Assembly: GCF_024662015.1 (NCBI RefSeq)
Contig: NZ_CP102480.1
Location: 620,001-684,000, forward strand
Reading direction: 5' to 3'
DNA: 64,000 bases
Source: Nisaea acidiphila
Lineage (GTDB): Bacteria > Pseudomonadota > Alphaproteobacteria > Thalassobaculales > Thalassobaculaceae
Part shown: positions 27,018-36,767 of the stretch, piece by piece
Layout of the letters: each line of letters begins with the position of its first letter
How positions within the stretch are numbered: position 1 is the first letter of the stretch
The notes under the pieces: generated by a model
Seen by the model: only the letters and a program-made list of their open reading frames with translations
Database searches by the model: none
What the model was told of the DNA's origin: nothing
Program-made: the position numbers and the translations under genes

Positions 27018-28001
27018 CTATTCCGCGAAATGGCATGCGGTGAAATGCGACGGCGAATGCTCCCGCCAAACAGGCGCATCGACAGAACAGCGCGCCGCCG
27101 CCATCGGGCAGCGGGTGTGAAATCGGCAGCCGGACGGCTTGTTCAGCGGCGACGGGATCTCCCCTTCCAACTTCTGCGCCTTGCCGCGGTCGTCCGGATC
27201 GAGTGACGGGATCGCGGAGAGCAGAGCCTTTGTGTAGGGGTGCTTCGGTGCCGTAAACAACTCGCGGCTCGGCGCCATTTCGACAATCGCTCCGAGATAC
27301 ATCACCGCCACGACGTCGCAGGTATGAGCGACCACGCTCAGGTCGTGACTGATGAAAAGGAAGGTGATGTCCATCTCCTTCTGAAGCGACTTCAGAAGGT
27401 TCAGGATGTCCGCCTGGATAGAAACATCGAGCGCCGCGACGCTCTCGTCGGCCACCAGAAACTTCGGCTGGCAGACCAGGGCCCGGGCGATGGAAATCCG
27501 CTGACGCTGACCGCCTGAGAAGGCATGCGGAAAGCGCCTCAGATGTTCCAGGTTGAGACGGCACTTGGCGGCGATCTCACGAACCCGCTCATCGGTTTCC
27601 GCGCGGTTCTTCGTCAGCTTCATCACCTCGAGCGGCTCGGCGATGATGTCGCGCACGGTCATGCGCGGACTGAGCGCGGCATAAGGGTCCTGGAAGATCA
27701 GCTGGGTCCGCTTACGGTAGTCCTTCAGTTCGGACTTGCTGAGCTTGCCGACGTCGTAATCGACATCCTCGTCCTTGTAATAGACCTCGCCTTCGGAAAT
27801 CGGCGCGGCCTTCAGGATCGCGCGGCCGAGCGTGGTCTTGCCGGACCCGCTCTCCCCCACGAGCCCGAAGAACGAGCCGCGCGGAATCTCAAGGCTGATA
27901 TCGTCGACCGCTTTCAGCACGCCTCCCTTGCCGAAGAGGTTGCCGCCGACGCCGTAATGCACCGAGAGGCGATTGACCTGAATATGACTCTGCACGGTCA
28001 C
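27018..28001 (-). CDS. Oligopeptide-type ABC transporter ATP-binding protein (OppF/DppF-like)
   Basis: 327 residues. Walker A GESGSGKT near 49-56, Q-loop FQDPYAALSPRMTV, signature FSGGQRQRISIARAL, Walker B KFLVADESVAALDVS (Asp-Glu-Ser instead of the common Asp-Glu-Pro), and the C-terminal oligo_HPY Cys motif GCRFHTRCPMA that can bind an iron-sulfur cluster. GTG start overlapping the upstream ATPase stop (GTGA). Last gene of a five-gene minus-strand importer. Confidence 0.92.
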   Translation of the reverse strand: MTVQSHIQVNRLSVHYGVGGNLFGKGGVLKAVDDISLEIPRGSFFGLVGESGSGKTTLGRAILKAAPISEGEVYYKDEDVDYDVGKLSKSELKDYRKRTQLIFQDPYAALSPRMTVRDIIAEPLEVMKLTKNRAETDERVREIAAKCRLNLEHLRRFPHAFSGGQRQRISIARALVCQPKFLVADESVAALDVSIQADILNLLKSLQKEMDITFLFISHDLSVVAHTCDVVAVMYLGAIVEMAPSRELFTAPKHPYTKALLSAIPSLDPDDRGKAQKLEGEIPSPLNKPSGCRFHTRCPMAAARCSVDAPVWREHSPSHFTACHFAE

Positions 28002-29008
28002 GACACTGCCTCCATACCGGATTCAACGAGAGCGCAGGCGGCCGAATGGCTGCCCGAGACGGCAACCGCTTCCGGCCGCGCGGCGTCGCAGGTGCCGGGA
28101 ACGAATTGCGGGCAACGGGTATGGAACACGCAGCCTTGCGGCCGTTCGAGCGGGCTCGGGATATCGCCAGGGACCGGGGTCAAAGGTTCGTCCAGATCTT
28201 CCAGTTTCGGCAGCGCGTTCAGCAAGCCGCGTGTGTAGGGGTGGGCCGGCGTGCGAATGACTTCGCGCACGCTGCCCGTCTCCATCACCCGGCCGAGATA
28301 CATCACCGCAACCCGGTCGGCGGTCTGCGCGATCACGCCGAGATCGTGGGTGATAAAGAGGATCCCCATGCCGAACTCGTCGACCAGATCCTTCATCAAC
28401 TCGATCACCTGCGCCTGGATCGTTACGTCCAGCGCGGTCGTCGGCTCGTCGGCGATCAGCAGCTTCGGTTTGGTCGAAAGCGCCATCGCGATCATCGCCC
28501 GCTGGCGCATGCCGCCGGAAAACTCGAAAGCGTATTGGTCGATGCGCTTGGACGGCTCCGATATCCCGACCCGATCCAGCATCTCGATCGAAAGCTCACG
28601 CGCTTGCTTCTTGTTCATGGAGCTATGCAGAAGGAGCTGTTCGACCATCTGGTCGCCGACGGTGATCGCCGGCGCGAAGCTCGCCATCGGCTCCTGGAAG
28701 ATCATCGAGATGGCGCCGCCGCGCACGACGTTCAGCTCTTTCGCCCGCCTCAGGGAAAGCACGTCCACGGGACCGTCATCGAGATTGAGTGTGATGCGGC
28801 TTTCCGGCCCGTAGACCGTATTGCCCGCATTGAGCTTCATCAGCGATTTCGCCGTCACCGATTTCCCGGAGCCGCTCTCGCCGACGAGGCCGAGCACCTC
28901 GCCCGGCGCGATGTCGAAGGAGACATTGTCGACGGTGGTGATCAGACCTTCGTCGGTCTTGAACTGCACCGTCAGGTTCTGAACGGAAATGAGCGGTGCC
29001 GTCATCAC
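27998..29008 (-). CDS. Oligopeptide-type ABC transporter ATP-binding protein (OppD/DppD-like)
   Basis: 336 residues. Walker A GESGSGKS, Q-loop IFQEPMASFAPAITVG, signature FSGGMRQRAMIAMAL, Walker B LLIADEPTTALDV, and a C-terminal oligo_HPY Cys motif GCVFHTRCPQFVPGTC. It forms the ATPase heterodimer with the following protein. ATG overlaps the permease stop as ATGA. Confidence 0.93.
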   Translation of the reverse strand: MMTAPLISVQNLTVQFKTDEGLITTVDNVSFDIAPGEVLGLVGESGSGKSVTAKSLMKLNAGNTVYGPESRITLNLDDGPVDVLSLRRAKELNVVRGGAISMIFQEPMASFAPAITVGDQMVEQLLLHSSMNKKQARELSIEMLDRVGISEPSKRIDQYAFEFSGGMRQRAMIAMALSTKPKLLIADEPTTALDVTIQAQVIELMKDLVDEFGMGILFITHDLGVIAQTADRVAVMYLGRVMETGSVREVIRTPAHPYTRGLLNALPKLEDLDEPLTPVPGDIPSPLERPQGCVFHTRCPQFVPGTCDAARPEAVAVSGSHSAACALVESGMEAVS

Positions 29009-30201
29009 TTGTGATCCGAATAGGGGTCGGCCGCATCGCGGAGCCCGTCACCGACGAAGACGAAGGCGAGCACCATGCCGACGAAGAAGACGACCGGGAT
29101 GAAGTACCATTGGTAATTCAGCAGCACGTCCGCGCTGGTGACGTTCTGCAGCATCACCCCGAGCGAGTTGACCGGCTCCTTCAGGCCAAGGCCGATGAAG
29201 CTGAGCGCGGTTTCCGAGAGCACCATGTACGGGAAGGAAATCACCAGATCGACGATGATATAGCTGGTAAAGCTCGGCAGCAGGTGCCGGCCGATAATGT
29301 GCCCGGCCGAAGCGCCGCAAAGCCGGGCCGCGAGCACGTATTCCTGGTTCCGCTCGGTCAGCAAATGGGTCCGCACGCGGCGCGCCAGAGTGGGCCAGCC
29401 GATGAAGCCGAGAATGATCGAGATGAAGAAGAACCTGGCCTCCGAACTCCATTCGTCCGGAACGAAGGCGGCAAGCGCCATGAAGAGCGGGATCGCTGGC
29501 ACGGTCCGGACGGCGTCCGTGACCATCTGCAGCACACCGTCCGTCACCCCGCCGAAATAGCCGGAAACACCGCCGATGATGAGGGCGAGTACGAAACTGA
29601 TGAAGACACCGATCGTACCGACCGCCAGCGACGTGTAGATCGCGTGCAAAGTCCGGGAGAAGATGTCTTTGCCACCGTGATCGGTACCGAAAAGATGGAT
29701 CCCGCCCTCCTCGATGCCGAAGAGATGGGTCGTCATTCTGAAGCCCGGGATGTTGATGTCGAGCATCTCGCCCGGCAGGTCGATCTGAACGCTGAACAGC
29801 CGGTATTCCCAGCCTTCCGGGAAGAAAGTAACGTAGCGCCTCTTCTCCGTGTTGACGGTCGTCACCCAGCGGAAATTCGTCTTGATCGAGCGGGTGCGCT
29901 CCAGCGTGTGCAGGAACGGACGCGCCGAACAGCCATTGTGGTCGCAAAACATCGGGATCTGCGGCGCGCCGTTCTGATACTCCTTGTCCCGCCCCGCGAT
30001 CGTCGGATCGTAGGGCGAAAGGAAGGGGGCGAAGAGGCCCATCAGAACGATCGCGAGCAGTACGCAGCTCGCCACCATCGCCGCCCGGTTCTTCTTGAAC
30101 CGGGCCCACACAAGCTGGGCCTGACTCGCGGTGAAATAGGCTTCCTTGGATTTCTGGTCGACGCTTTTTTCGGGAGCGCCGGAAACGGTTTGATCGACCA
30201 T
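29005..30201 (-). CDS. Oligopeptide-type ABC transporter permease (OppC/DppC-like)
   Basis: 398 residues, about 100 more than classic OppC. After the N-terminal helix (about 40-62) comes a roughly 130-residue periplasmic insertion (with two Cys in MFCDHNGCSARPF and the FFPEGWEYRLF segment). The binding-protein-dependent permease domain of five helices follows, with the coupling loop near ERNQEYVLAARLCGAS. The long insertion occurs in a subgroup of these permeases. It starts 4 bases after the OppB-like gene. Confidence 0.92.
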   Translation of the reverse strand: MVDQTVSGAPEKSVDQKSKEAYFTASQAQLVWARFKKNRAAMVASCVLLAIVLMGLFAPFLSPYDPTIAGRDKEYQNGAPQIPMFCDHNGCSARPFLHTLERTRSIKTNFRWVTTVNTEKRRYVTFFPEGWEYRLFSVQIDLPGEMLDINIPGFRMTTHLFGIEEGGIHLFGTDHGGKDIFSRTLHAIYTSLAVGTIGVFISFVLALIIGGVSGYFGGVTDGVLQMVTDAVRTVPAIPLFMALAAFVPDEWSSEARFFFISIILGFIGWPTLARRVRTHLLTERNQEYVLAARLCGASAGHIIGRHLLPSFTSYIIVDLVISFPYMVLSETALSFIGLGLKEPVNSLGVMLQNVTSADVLLNYQWYFIPVVFFVGMVLAFVFVGDGLRDAADPYSDHK

Positions 30202-30205
30202 CGTC

Positions 30206-31216
30206 TCAGCCTCCCATCACGCTTTTCCGCACGCGCGGATCGATAATCGAGAGCAGAACGTCGGTGAGGAAGTTCAGCGACACGATGGAGGCGGTCAGCA
30301 TGAAGATGATCGCGCCAGCAAGCTGCTGGTCGTTCGAGCGTGCAAGACCTTCGAGAAGAAGTGCGCCCGCCTCGGAGAGGGTCAGAATGACCGCGACGAT
30401 CGGCAGCTCGTTGAAGACGCGGTTCAGATCGAAGCCGAGCGAATTGATGATCGGTCCGAGCGCATGCCGCGCCGGGTAGCGCCAGAGCAGCTTGCGGCCA
30501 TGGACACCGCGGGCCCGAGCGGCCGTTACATAGAGCTTACCGTATTCGTCGGACATCAGTGCGCGCACGGTCTGCAGCGCGAAGGCCGTGGCCGACCAGC
30601 CCAGGATGAAAATCGGCAGCCAGGCATGCGAAAGGAAATCCAGGATCCTGTCCCAGGACCATGGGGCGTCCCGGAATTCCTTCGAGAACATGCCGGTCAT
30701 CGAGTCGCCGAAGACCATGGTGGAGAACAACATGATCATCAGCGCCAACAGGAAGTTCGGCAGCGCAAGGCCGAGATAGGAGACGAGGCGCAGGCCGTTA
30801 TTGAGCGCCGGGCTTGCCACGGTGGCGGATATGATCCCGACCGGCAAGGCGATCAGATAGGCAACCAGGAGCGCAACGAAACATATCCCGAGCGAGATCC
30901 AGATCTTCTCGCCGAGCAACTGATTGATATTGACGCGCAGGATGCAGCTGTCGCCGAAATCGCCTTTGAAGAAGACGTTTCCGACCCAGGTCGCCCAGCG
31001 CTGGATATAGGGCTTGTCGAGACCGAGGCGCTGCTCCTCGGCGCGGATATCCTCGACGCTGATCTGCTCGCCCTGGGTGTTCTTCCAGGCGAGATAGCGC
31101 TCGGCGCAATTCGCCGGCACCAACTCCATCAGCGTGAAAACGATGAACGAAACCAGCAACAGCGTGACCACGGCCATGGCCGCACGCGTCGCCGTGAATT
31201 GAATGAATCTCAGCAT
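30206..31216 (-). CDS. Oligopeptide-type ABC transporter permease (OppB/DppB-like)
   Basis: 336 residues with six predicted membrane helices. The first helix (about 11-32) and a periplasmic loop with ERYLAWKNTQGEQISVE are typical of OppB. The EAA loop region DEYGKLYVTAARARGVHGRK is near residue 225. ATG at 31216. It is separated from the binding-protein gene by a 102-base gap with two nested-scale hairpins. Confidence 0.92.
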   Translation of the reverse strand: MLRFIQFTATRAAMAVVTLLLVSFIVFTLMELVPANCAERYLAWKNTQGEQISVEDIRAEEQRLGLDKPYIQRWATWVGNVFFKGDFGDSCILRVNINQLLGEKIWISLGICFVALLVAYLIALPVGIISATVASPALNNGLRLVSYLGLALPNFLLALMIMLFSTMVFGDSMTGMFSKEFRDAPWSWDRILDFLSHAWLPIFILGWSATAFALQTVRALMSDEYGKLYVTAARARGVHGRKLLWRYPARHALGPIINSLGFDLNRVFNELPIVAVILTLSEAGALLLEGLARSNDQQLAGAIIFMLTASIVSLNFLTDVLLSIIDPRVRKSVMGG

Positions 31217-31228
31217 ATCCCCGCCCCC

Positions 31229-31308
31229 GTCGGTCTTAGATCGACCGATCTTTTGAGGTCATCGATCTAAAACCGACGCAGGCGGGACCGGGGCTGGCCC
31301 GGTCCCGC
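31229..31308 (-). promoter_or_regulatory. Two hairpins between the binding-protein and permease genes
   Basis: First in the transcript: a perfect 11-bp GC stem, 31282-31292 with 31298-31308, 5-base loop, 10 bases after the binding-protein stop. Second: a 16-bp stem, 31229-31244 with 31262-31277, ending 12 bases before the permease ATG. Its only non-Watson-Crick pair is U-G on the minus-strand RNA but C-A on the plus strand, which favours a structure in the transporter mRNA. The second stem could control translation of the permease. Confidence 0.7.
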
Positions 31309-31318
31309 AGCGTGGAGA

Positions 31319-33367
31319 TCAGCCCTCGTCAGCAAGGAACCATTGCTGCGGACGATAGGGGTAGGTCCGATAGTATTCGTAGGACCAGGTCTTGAACTCC
31401 GGGAAGTTCTTCAGGCCGTTCCGATGGTAGATCGGGTTCGGCGCCTGGACCGTGCCGATGAAGAGCAGGTTCTCGGTCATGTTCTGCACCAGGCGCTGAC
31501 CGATCTCGTTGCTCTCCTTCGTGCCGACCGGAGCCGACTGGAACGCGTCGATATCGGCGAGGAGCGCATCGACGAATGCCGGGGGCTTCACGCCGCTCGC
31601 ACCCTTGCTGTCGACATATTCGGCCCAGAGCATGCCGTTACGGCCACCGAAATAGTTTTCGAACGGCGGCTGGAACAGCTCCGAGTTTCCGAGAACGATC
31701 GCCAGCGGCTGCCCCTTCTGCCACATCATGACGTCGAGCTGGTTGGAGGACTGGGCCGAGCGATACTCGTCCGGGGTCACTTCCTTCACCGTCGCCTTGA
31801 CGCCGACATCGGTCCAGTTCTGAGCGACCAGTTCGACCAACTGGCCGGAAATGCCCTGCGTCGCGAACTGCAGGTTCAGGACCAGCGGGGAGCCGTTCGG
31901 AAGGTCACGGGCACCGTCACCGTCCTTGTCGACCACACCGATCTCATCCAGCAGCTTCTTGGCCAGATCCGGATCGAACTGGGCGTAATGCTTCTCCCAT
32001 TTCGGATCGACGAAATCCGGGGTCGGGGAGAAGGCGATATACTGCTTCGGCTGTCCGAGATCGAAGAAGGCGACTTCGTTGATCTCTTCGCGGTTCATGG
32101 CCACGGACATCGCCTGGCGGAACTTGAGATTGCCGAAAACCTTCCGCTTTTCCTCGTCCGTCGAGGTCACGTTGAAGGCGAAGGTCGGCATCGCGATGGT
32201 CGGCTTCAGGTCGACCGTGTAGCCGCCCTTCTCCTGGTTCTCCAGCATGATCGGCGCCGACGGCAGCTGCAGCGACTGCGACTTGTAGTCGATCTCGCCA
32301 TTGACCGCCTTCAGGATGCGCACCTCGTTCTCGTTGATGTGCACTTCGTCGATCTCATTGATGTACGGCAGCTGGTTGCCCGCCGTATCGACCATATGGA
32401 AATACGGGTTGGCCACCAGATGACGGCCTTCCGTGCTCTCCGCGACGACGATGTGGGATTCCAGCGTCGGATAGACCGCCTTCGGCGCCTTCGCGACCTT
32501 GTCAGGATGCGCCAGCATCAGCGACGGCGTGTCGGTCCAGTCGGAATTACCGTAGTAGGCGGAGATCACTTCGTAGCCGCTATCGAAGCCGAGCTTCTTG
32601 GCGTTGGCATCGGCATCCGAGCTGTATTTCGGATGATACATGCCGAGGAAATGCTTCGGCATGAACGGCTGGGAATAGTGCGTCGCGAAGTGGGCGAGCA
32701 GGCCCGGCTTCGGCGCCGGCAGATTGAAGACCACGGTCTCCGCATCCGGCGTATCCACGGTCATCCGCTCACCGGCGACGAGGACGTAATCCTTCGGCTT
32801 TTTGATGATGTTCTCGTCGAACACCATGTCGTCGTACCAGAACTTCACGTCCTCGGAGGTGAAGGGCGAACCGTCGGACCATTTGTGGCCCTTGCGGAGT
32901 TTGAAGGTCAGCTTCGTGAAGTCGCCGTTCCACTCCCAGCTCTTGGCGACGTTCGGCACGATGGTCGCGAGATCATCGCTGTAGCGCACCAGGCTGACGT
33001 GGCGCACGGAGAGCAGGTCGGAAGTACCGGCTTCCGGTGCGTTAGACAGACCGTCCAGAACGCCGCCATAGGTGCCGATCTCGGCATAGGGCACGACCAC
33101 GAGCGGCTCTTCCGGCAAGCGCTCGGCGAGCGACGGCAGTGCGCCATTGCCCTGGATCTTGCCGTTCAGATCGGCCGATTTCGGATTGGCCGCGAAGCTG
33201 AGCTTACATCCGGCAGCACCTTCGAACTCGGCGAGTTCGTACTGCTGCGGGAAGGCACCGGCCTTCACGCCTTTCATGTCGGCGACAGTGATTTGCGGAC
33301 AATCGGCAAGCGCCGAGCCCGCGAAGGCGCAGAGAGCTACGCCAGCGAAAAGAAACGATTTTCCCAT
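31319..33367 (-). CDS. Extracellular solute-binding protein family 5 (oligopeptide-type)
   Basis: 682 residues from the ATG at 33367 (GGGGGA upstream; a TTG 12 bases earlier is also in frame). Signal peptide about 1-22 ending SALA. The mature protein starts with a roughly 90-residue extra segment containing two Cys (near DCPQITVAD and AAGCKL), then the SBP_bac_5 fold with TFKLRKGHKWSDGSPFTSEDVKFW, typical of the family. It is larger than DppA/OppA (about 500-540). Peptide is the family default; the true ligand is unknown. First gene of the transporter operon. Confidence 0.92.
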   Translation of the reverse strand: MGKSFLFAGVALCAFAGSALADCPQITVADMKGVKAGAFPQQYELAEFEGAAGCKLSFAANPKSADLNGKIQGNGALPSLAERLPEEPLVVVPYAEIGTYGGVLDGLSNAPEAGTSDLLSVRHVSLVRYSDDLATIVPNVAKSWEWNGDFTKLTFKLRKGHKWSDGSPFTSEDVKFWYDDMVFDENIIKKPKDYVLVAGERMTVDTPDAETVVFNLPAPKPGLLAHFATHYSQPFMPKHFLGMYHPKYSSDADANAKKLGFDSGYEVISAYYGNSDWTDTPSLMLAHPDKVAKAPKAVYPTLESHIVVAESTEGRHLVANPYFHMVDTAGNQLPYINEIDEVHINENEVRILKAVNGEIDYKSQSLQLPSAPIMLENQEKGGYTVDLKPTIAMPTFAFNVTSTDEEKRKVFGNLKFRQAMSVAMNREEINEVAFFDLGQPKQYIAFSPTPDFVDPKWEKHYAQFDPDLAKKLLDEIGVVDKDGDGARDLPNGSPLVLNLQFATQGISGQLVELVAQNWTDVGVKATVKEVTPDEYRSAQSSNQLDVMMWQKGQPLAIVLGNSELFQPPFENYFGGRNGMLWAEYVDSKGASGVKPPAFVDALLADIDAFQSAPVGTKESNEIGQRLVQNMTENLLFIGTVQAPNPIYHRNGLKNFPEFKTWSYEYYRTYPYRPQQWFLADEG

Positions 33368-33391
33368 GAAGTCCCCCAAGGATTTTCCTTG

Positions 33392-33417
33392 CCGAATCTC
33401 TCCACCCAGAGATTCGG
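33392..33417 (-). other. Hairpin in the leader of the binding-protein gene
   Basis: CCGAATCTC and GAGATTCGG, a perfect 9-bp stem with an 8-base loop, 25 bases before the ATG at 33367. It could be a dimeric operator or a 5'-UTR structure. The rest of the 293-base gap up to 33660 shows no gene and no clear promoter. Confidence 0.4.
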
Positions 33418-33660
33418 ACTGAACGACGCTATTCGCCGTTCATTAATTTTGCAATGCAGTACGATGACGCTTTTATGACGCTCGCGCGAGTCCGAATTGT
33501 TGCCGAACATGTTCGCTCGCACGCCCATAGGTGATTCGTTCGCGCAATTCCGGGCGTTTTTAGTGTGCAGCGCAGCAATTCAAGGAATAGCGCGTCGGCG
33601 CGCCTCGTCGCAGCCTGTTATGCCGCTGGGCGCGGCAGGTTCCGGAGACGTTGACTGCGT

Positions 33661-36597
33661 TCAGCGCTCCAGAGCGCGCATCGACTGCGCATGAGCGGCG
33701 CGGAATCTTTCCAGCATGTCGGCCCCCGGGTGCCCTGAGCCGCCGGCGACAGCATCCTCAACCTCCGCCGCCGCATCGGCAATTTCGGACAGTCCGAGCG
33801 ACGACGCGGCGCCTTTCAGCGAATGCACCAGCCGCCGCGCCTCTTCCGCAGCTCCGCTCTCAAGCAGCTCGCAGAGCTGAGCGGGACTGTCGCCAAATTC
33901 GTTTCGGAATTTCGCCTGCAATCTCATGACAGTATCCCGCGGAAGCATCAGCCGCTCGGCCGTTTCGTTCAGTTCGGAACCGACCGGGTCCCCCGGCTCG
34001 GACACCGGTTTGCCGAACGGCGCGGCGCTCAAAGCGAAGCGGTTGATCGTCGAGATCAGTTCCGCAGCCTCGAACGGCTTACCGATATGCGCCACCATGC
34101 CAGCTTCGCTGCATCGCTCACGTTCTTCCGCGAGCGCGTGTGCCGTCATGGCGATGACCGGCAAATGCGTGTAGCCGAGCTCCTCGCGGATTTTGCGGGT
34201 TGCGGTCAGCCCGTCCATTTCAGGCATTTCGATATCCATCAGGACGGCCGCGTACCGGTCCGGTCCCTCGCGCTCCAGGGCTTCGAGGACCTGCAGACCG
34301 TTCTCGGCGACGTCGGCCGTTATTCCGGCATTTTCCAGAACGCCAAGAGCCACCATGCGATTCAGCTCAACATCCTCGGCAAGCAGAACATGGATGCCCG
34401 TGCCCGTCGCAGTGGGATTTTCGCCTGCCGGCCGAAGGCGTTTGCGAACCGGCCGACGGTCCGATCCGGTTTCGAAGAAGGCCATCATCTGGTCGATAAG
34501 GAAGGAGGTGTTGATCGGCTTGTTGACGCAATGCTCTACACCGAGGGTTCGGAGCTCGCCCGCTATACTCTGCATGTCTTCGGCAGAGACCATGATAATT
34601 GCCGGCACCCGAGCCCGAGCGGCCTCCTCCTGGATGCGCCGGATCGCCTCGACGCCGTCGACCCCCGGCATGCGCCAGTCCATAAGAACCACCGAAAAAG
34701 GCGACTGATCCTGCGCCTTGCGGTACAGCTCGACTGCTTCCTCGCCACCGGAAGCCACATCGACCTTGAAGCGCAGGCTGGTGAGGGTTTCTCTCAAAGT
34801 CTCGCGGACGATCCGGTTGTCGTCGACGACGAGCACTTTGGTCGCCCGGGGGTCGATGCCCTCGAAACTCCGCCGCGGCGCAGCGCCTTCGACCGGCAAG
34901 TAGGGGACGTGGAAATAGAATGTGCTGCCTTCACCCGGCGCACTCTCCACTCCAATGCTTCCGCCCATGGCCTCGACCAGTTCCCTGGAGATGCTGAGCC
35001 CCAGTCCGGTACCACCGTGGGTGCGGGTGACGGACTGATCCGCCTGAGTGAACGGCTTGAAGAGATTGTCCACCTGCGCGGCAGACATCCCGATTCCGGT
35101 ATCGCGAACGGAGCAGCGCAACCACTCCCGCCCGTCTTGCTCAATGCGCGAAACATCGATCAGGATCTCGCCGCGCTGGGTGAATTTCGCCGAATTTCCC
35201 GCAAGATTGATCAGCACCTGGCCAAGCCGAAGCGGATCGCCCAAGAGCACGGACGAAATGGTCCGGTCGACCGTGATCACCAACTCGTTGGCGTTCTCCT
35301 CGATTTTGGTGCTGACGACGGTTGCGAGATTTTCGAGTACCTCGTCGATATCGAACTCGATTGCCTCGATCTGCAGCTTGCCTGCCTCGATCTTGGAAAA
35401 GTCCAGAATGTCGTTGATCAAACCCAGAAGCGAACGGCCGGCGCGGGCGACACGCGACATCTGCCCGCGCTGATGATCCGAAAGCTCTGTCTGCAGGGTG
35501 AGATCGGTCAGGCCGATGATCGCGTTCAACGGCGTTCGAATCTCGTGGCTCATTGAGGCAAGAAATTGCGCCTTCGTCTTTTCACCCGCTTCCGCGGCAA
35601 CCCGCAAAGCGGCCTGCTCATCGGCGAGTTCGGCGAGATTGGCGTTAGATTCCCTGAGCTGAGCCAGAACGCGGGCCTGCTCGCGGTCGAGCGCCAGGAT
35701 CTTCCAAAGGCTGAGAGCGCCGGCCGCACCGACGAAGATCAGCACGATGAATGCGGCATACCAGTTTTCCCGGTTCTCCGACGCGACCAGGCCAGGCTCG
35801 ACAAATCCAACCAAACGCCAGACCGACCCGGGGATCTCCACACTGGCTCGAACTTCCCGCAATTCCTCCTTGGTGAGTTCTATCTCCCGATGCGCGGCGA
35901 TCATGTCGCGCGCTCCGTCCGCAGTGACTTCGATGAGATTTTCACGATCGCGATGCACCAGGGCGAGATGGTGCCCCGGACTCTGGTAAGAGCCGATCAG
36001 CGACTGAAGCACGAGCGGATAGAAGCTCACAAAGAAGACGCCGTTGAGCTTTCCGTCGCTGCGCCACGGCGCCATGATATCGAAATGGTAGTTGTTGGCC
36101 TGCGGATGAATGACCGTCTCGTAGGTCGCATGGTTGGAGCCGGCGAAAAGCCGCGCGACATAGCTCTGGATGTTTTCCTGGCATTGACGCCCGACGAACC
36201 CCTCCAGGTCGTCGACAAGGTCCGTCCCGTCCCGATTGGCCAGGGTGAAAGTGAAATAGCTCGGAAACCAGCGGCGCAGACTCGTATCTATACGCTGGCG
36301 CAGATCCTCGTCATCAACATCCTCGGCATACGCGGTGAGCAGTTCCTGGTTATCGTAGGCGAAGGCTTCAACAAGCCTCTGACGCCCGGTAACGAACTGC
36401 TCGACCGCGTTCGCAGCTTCACGCGCTTCGGATCTCAGGATCTGGGTGTGCCGCTTTTCGTTTTCCGCATTCTGGAGGTAGGCAAAATAAACTGATGCGC
36501 CGGCCACCAGCAGCACGGCCCCCAAAACAAGCGCGATCGTCGCCCGCGTTCCGGACCTGCCGAAATCGCCCGGCGCGTCATTCGAGGAAGTTGTCAT
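33661..36597 (-). CDS. Hybrid sensor histidine kinase with two receivers and HPt
   Basis: 978 residues. Membrane helices at about 20-40 and 280-300 enclose a large periplasmic sensor of about 240 residues (dCache-like, with YHFDIMAPW and GVFFVSFYP). Then a coiled coil, HisKA with His351 in SHEIRTPLNAIIG, HATPase_c (GTGLGLSISREL), receiver 1 (Asp in VVLMDWRMPGVDG), receiver 2 (Asp in AVLMDIEMPEMDG) and a C-terminal HPt (LVHSLKGAASSLG). All phosphorelay residues are intact, so it is a complete His-Asp-His relay needing one external response regulator, which is not nearby. Monocistronic. Confidence 0.93.
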   Translation of the reverse strand: MTTSSNDAPGDFGRSGTRATIALVLGAVLLVAGASVYFAYLQNAENEKRHTQILRSEAREAANAVEQFVTGRQRLVEAFAYDNQELLTAYAEDVDDEDLRQRIDTSLRRWFPSYFTFTLANRDGTDLVDDLEGFVGRQCQENIQSYVARLFAGSNHATYETVIHPQANNYHFDIMAPWRSDGKLNGVFFVSFYPLVLQSLIGSYQSPGHHLALVHRDRENLIEVTADGARDMIAAHREIELTKEELREVRASVEIPGSVWRLVGFVEPGLVASENRENWYAAFIVLIFVGAAGALSLWKILALDREQARVLAQLRESNANLAELADEQAALRVAAEAGEKTKAQFLASMSHEIRTPLNAIIGLTDLTLQTELSDHQRGQMSRVARAGRSLLGLINDILDFSKIEAGKLQIEAIEFDIDEVLENLATVVSTKIEENANELVITVDRTISSVLLGDPLRLGQVLINLAGNSAKFTQRGEILIDVSRIEQDGREWLRCSVRDTGIGMSAAQVDNLFKPFTQADQSVTRTHGGTGLGLSISRELVEAMGGSIGVESAPGEGSTFYFHVPYLPVEGAAPRRSFEGIDPRATKVLVVDDNRIVRETLRETLTSLRFKVDVASGGEEAVELYRKAQDQSPFSVVLMDWRMPGVDGVEAIRRIQEEAARARVPAIIMVSAEDMQSIAGELRTLGVEHCVNKPINTSFLIDQMMAFFETGSDRRPVRKRLRPAGENPTATGTGIHVLLAEDVELNRMVALGVLENAGITADVAENGLQVLEALEREGPDRYAAVLMDIEMPEMDGLTATRKIREELGYTHLPVIAMTAHALAEERERCSEAGMVAHIGKPFEAAELISTINRFALSAAPFGKPVSEPGDPVGSELNETAERLMLPRDTVMRLQAKFRNEFGDSPAQLCELLESGAAEEARRLVHSLKGAASSLGLSEIADAAAEVEDAVAGGSGHPGADMLERFRAAHAQSMRALER

Positions 36598-36767
36598 GGG
36601 TCGCGTATGCCGTCTGAGAATGATGCCGTGCTCTGCCTATAACGGAGTGGGCGAGACGTGGACAGGCCCTGCCTCGCCTTTCCGCACTTCGGCATGCAAA
36701 TCACTCAGAAGCCTACACAAACATCGCTAACCGAACCTTAAGACCGGGAACGTGCTGAAATACCCCG

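Noticed and set aside
31343-33478. Plus-strand open frame of 711 codons opposite the peptide-binding-protein gene
   Set aside because: Antisense shadow: composition is Arg/Leu-rich without domains, and the minus frame is a clear SBP_bac_5 protein.
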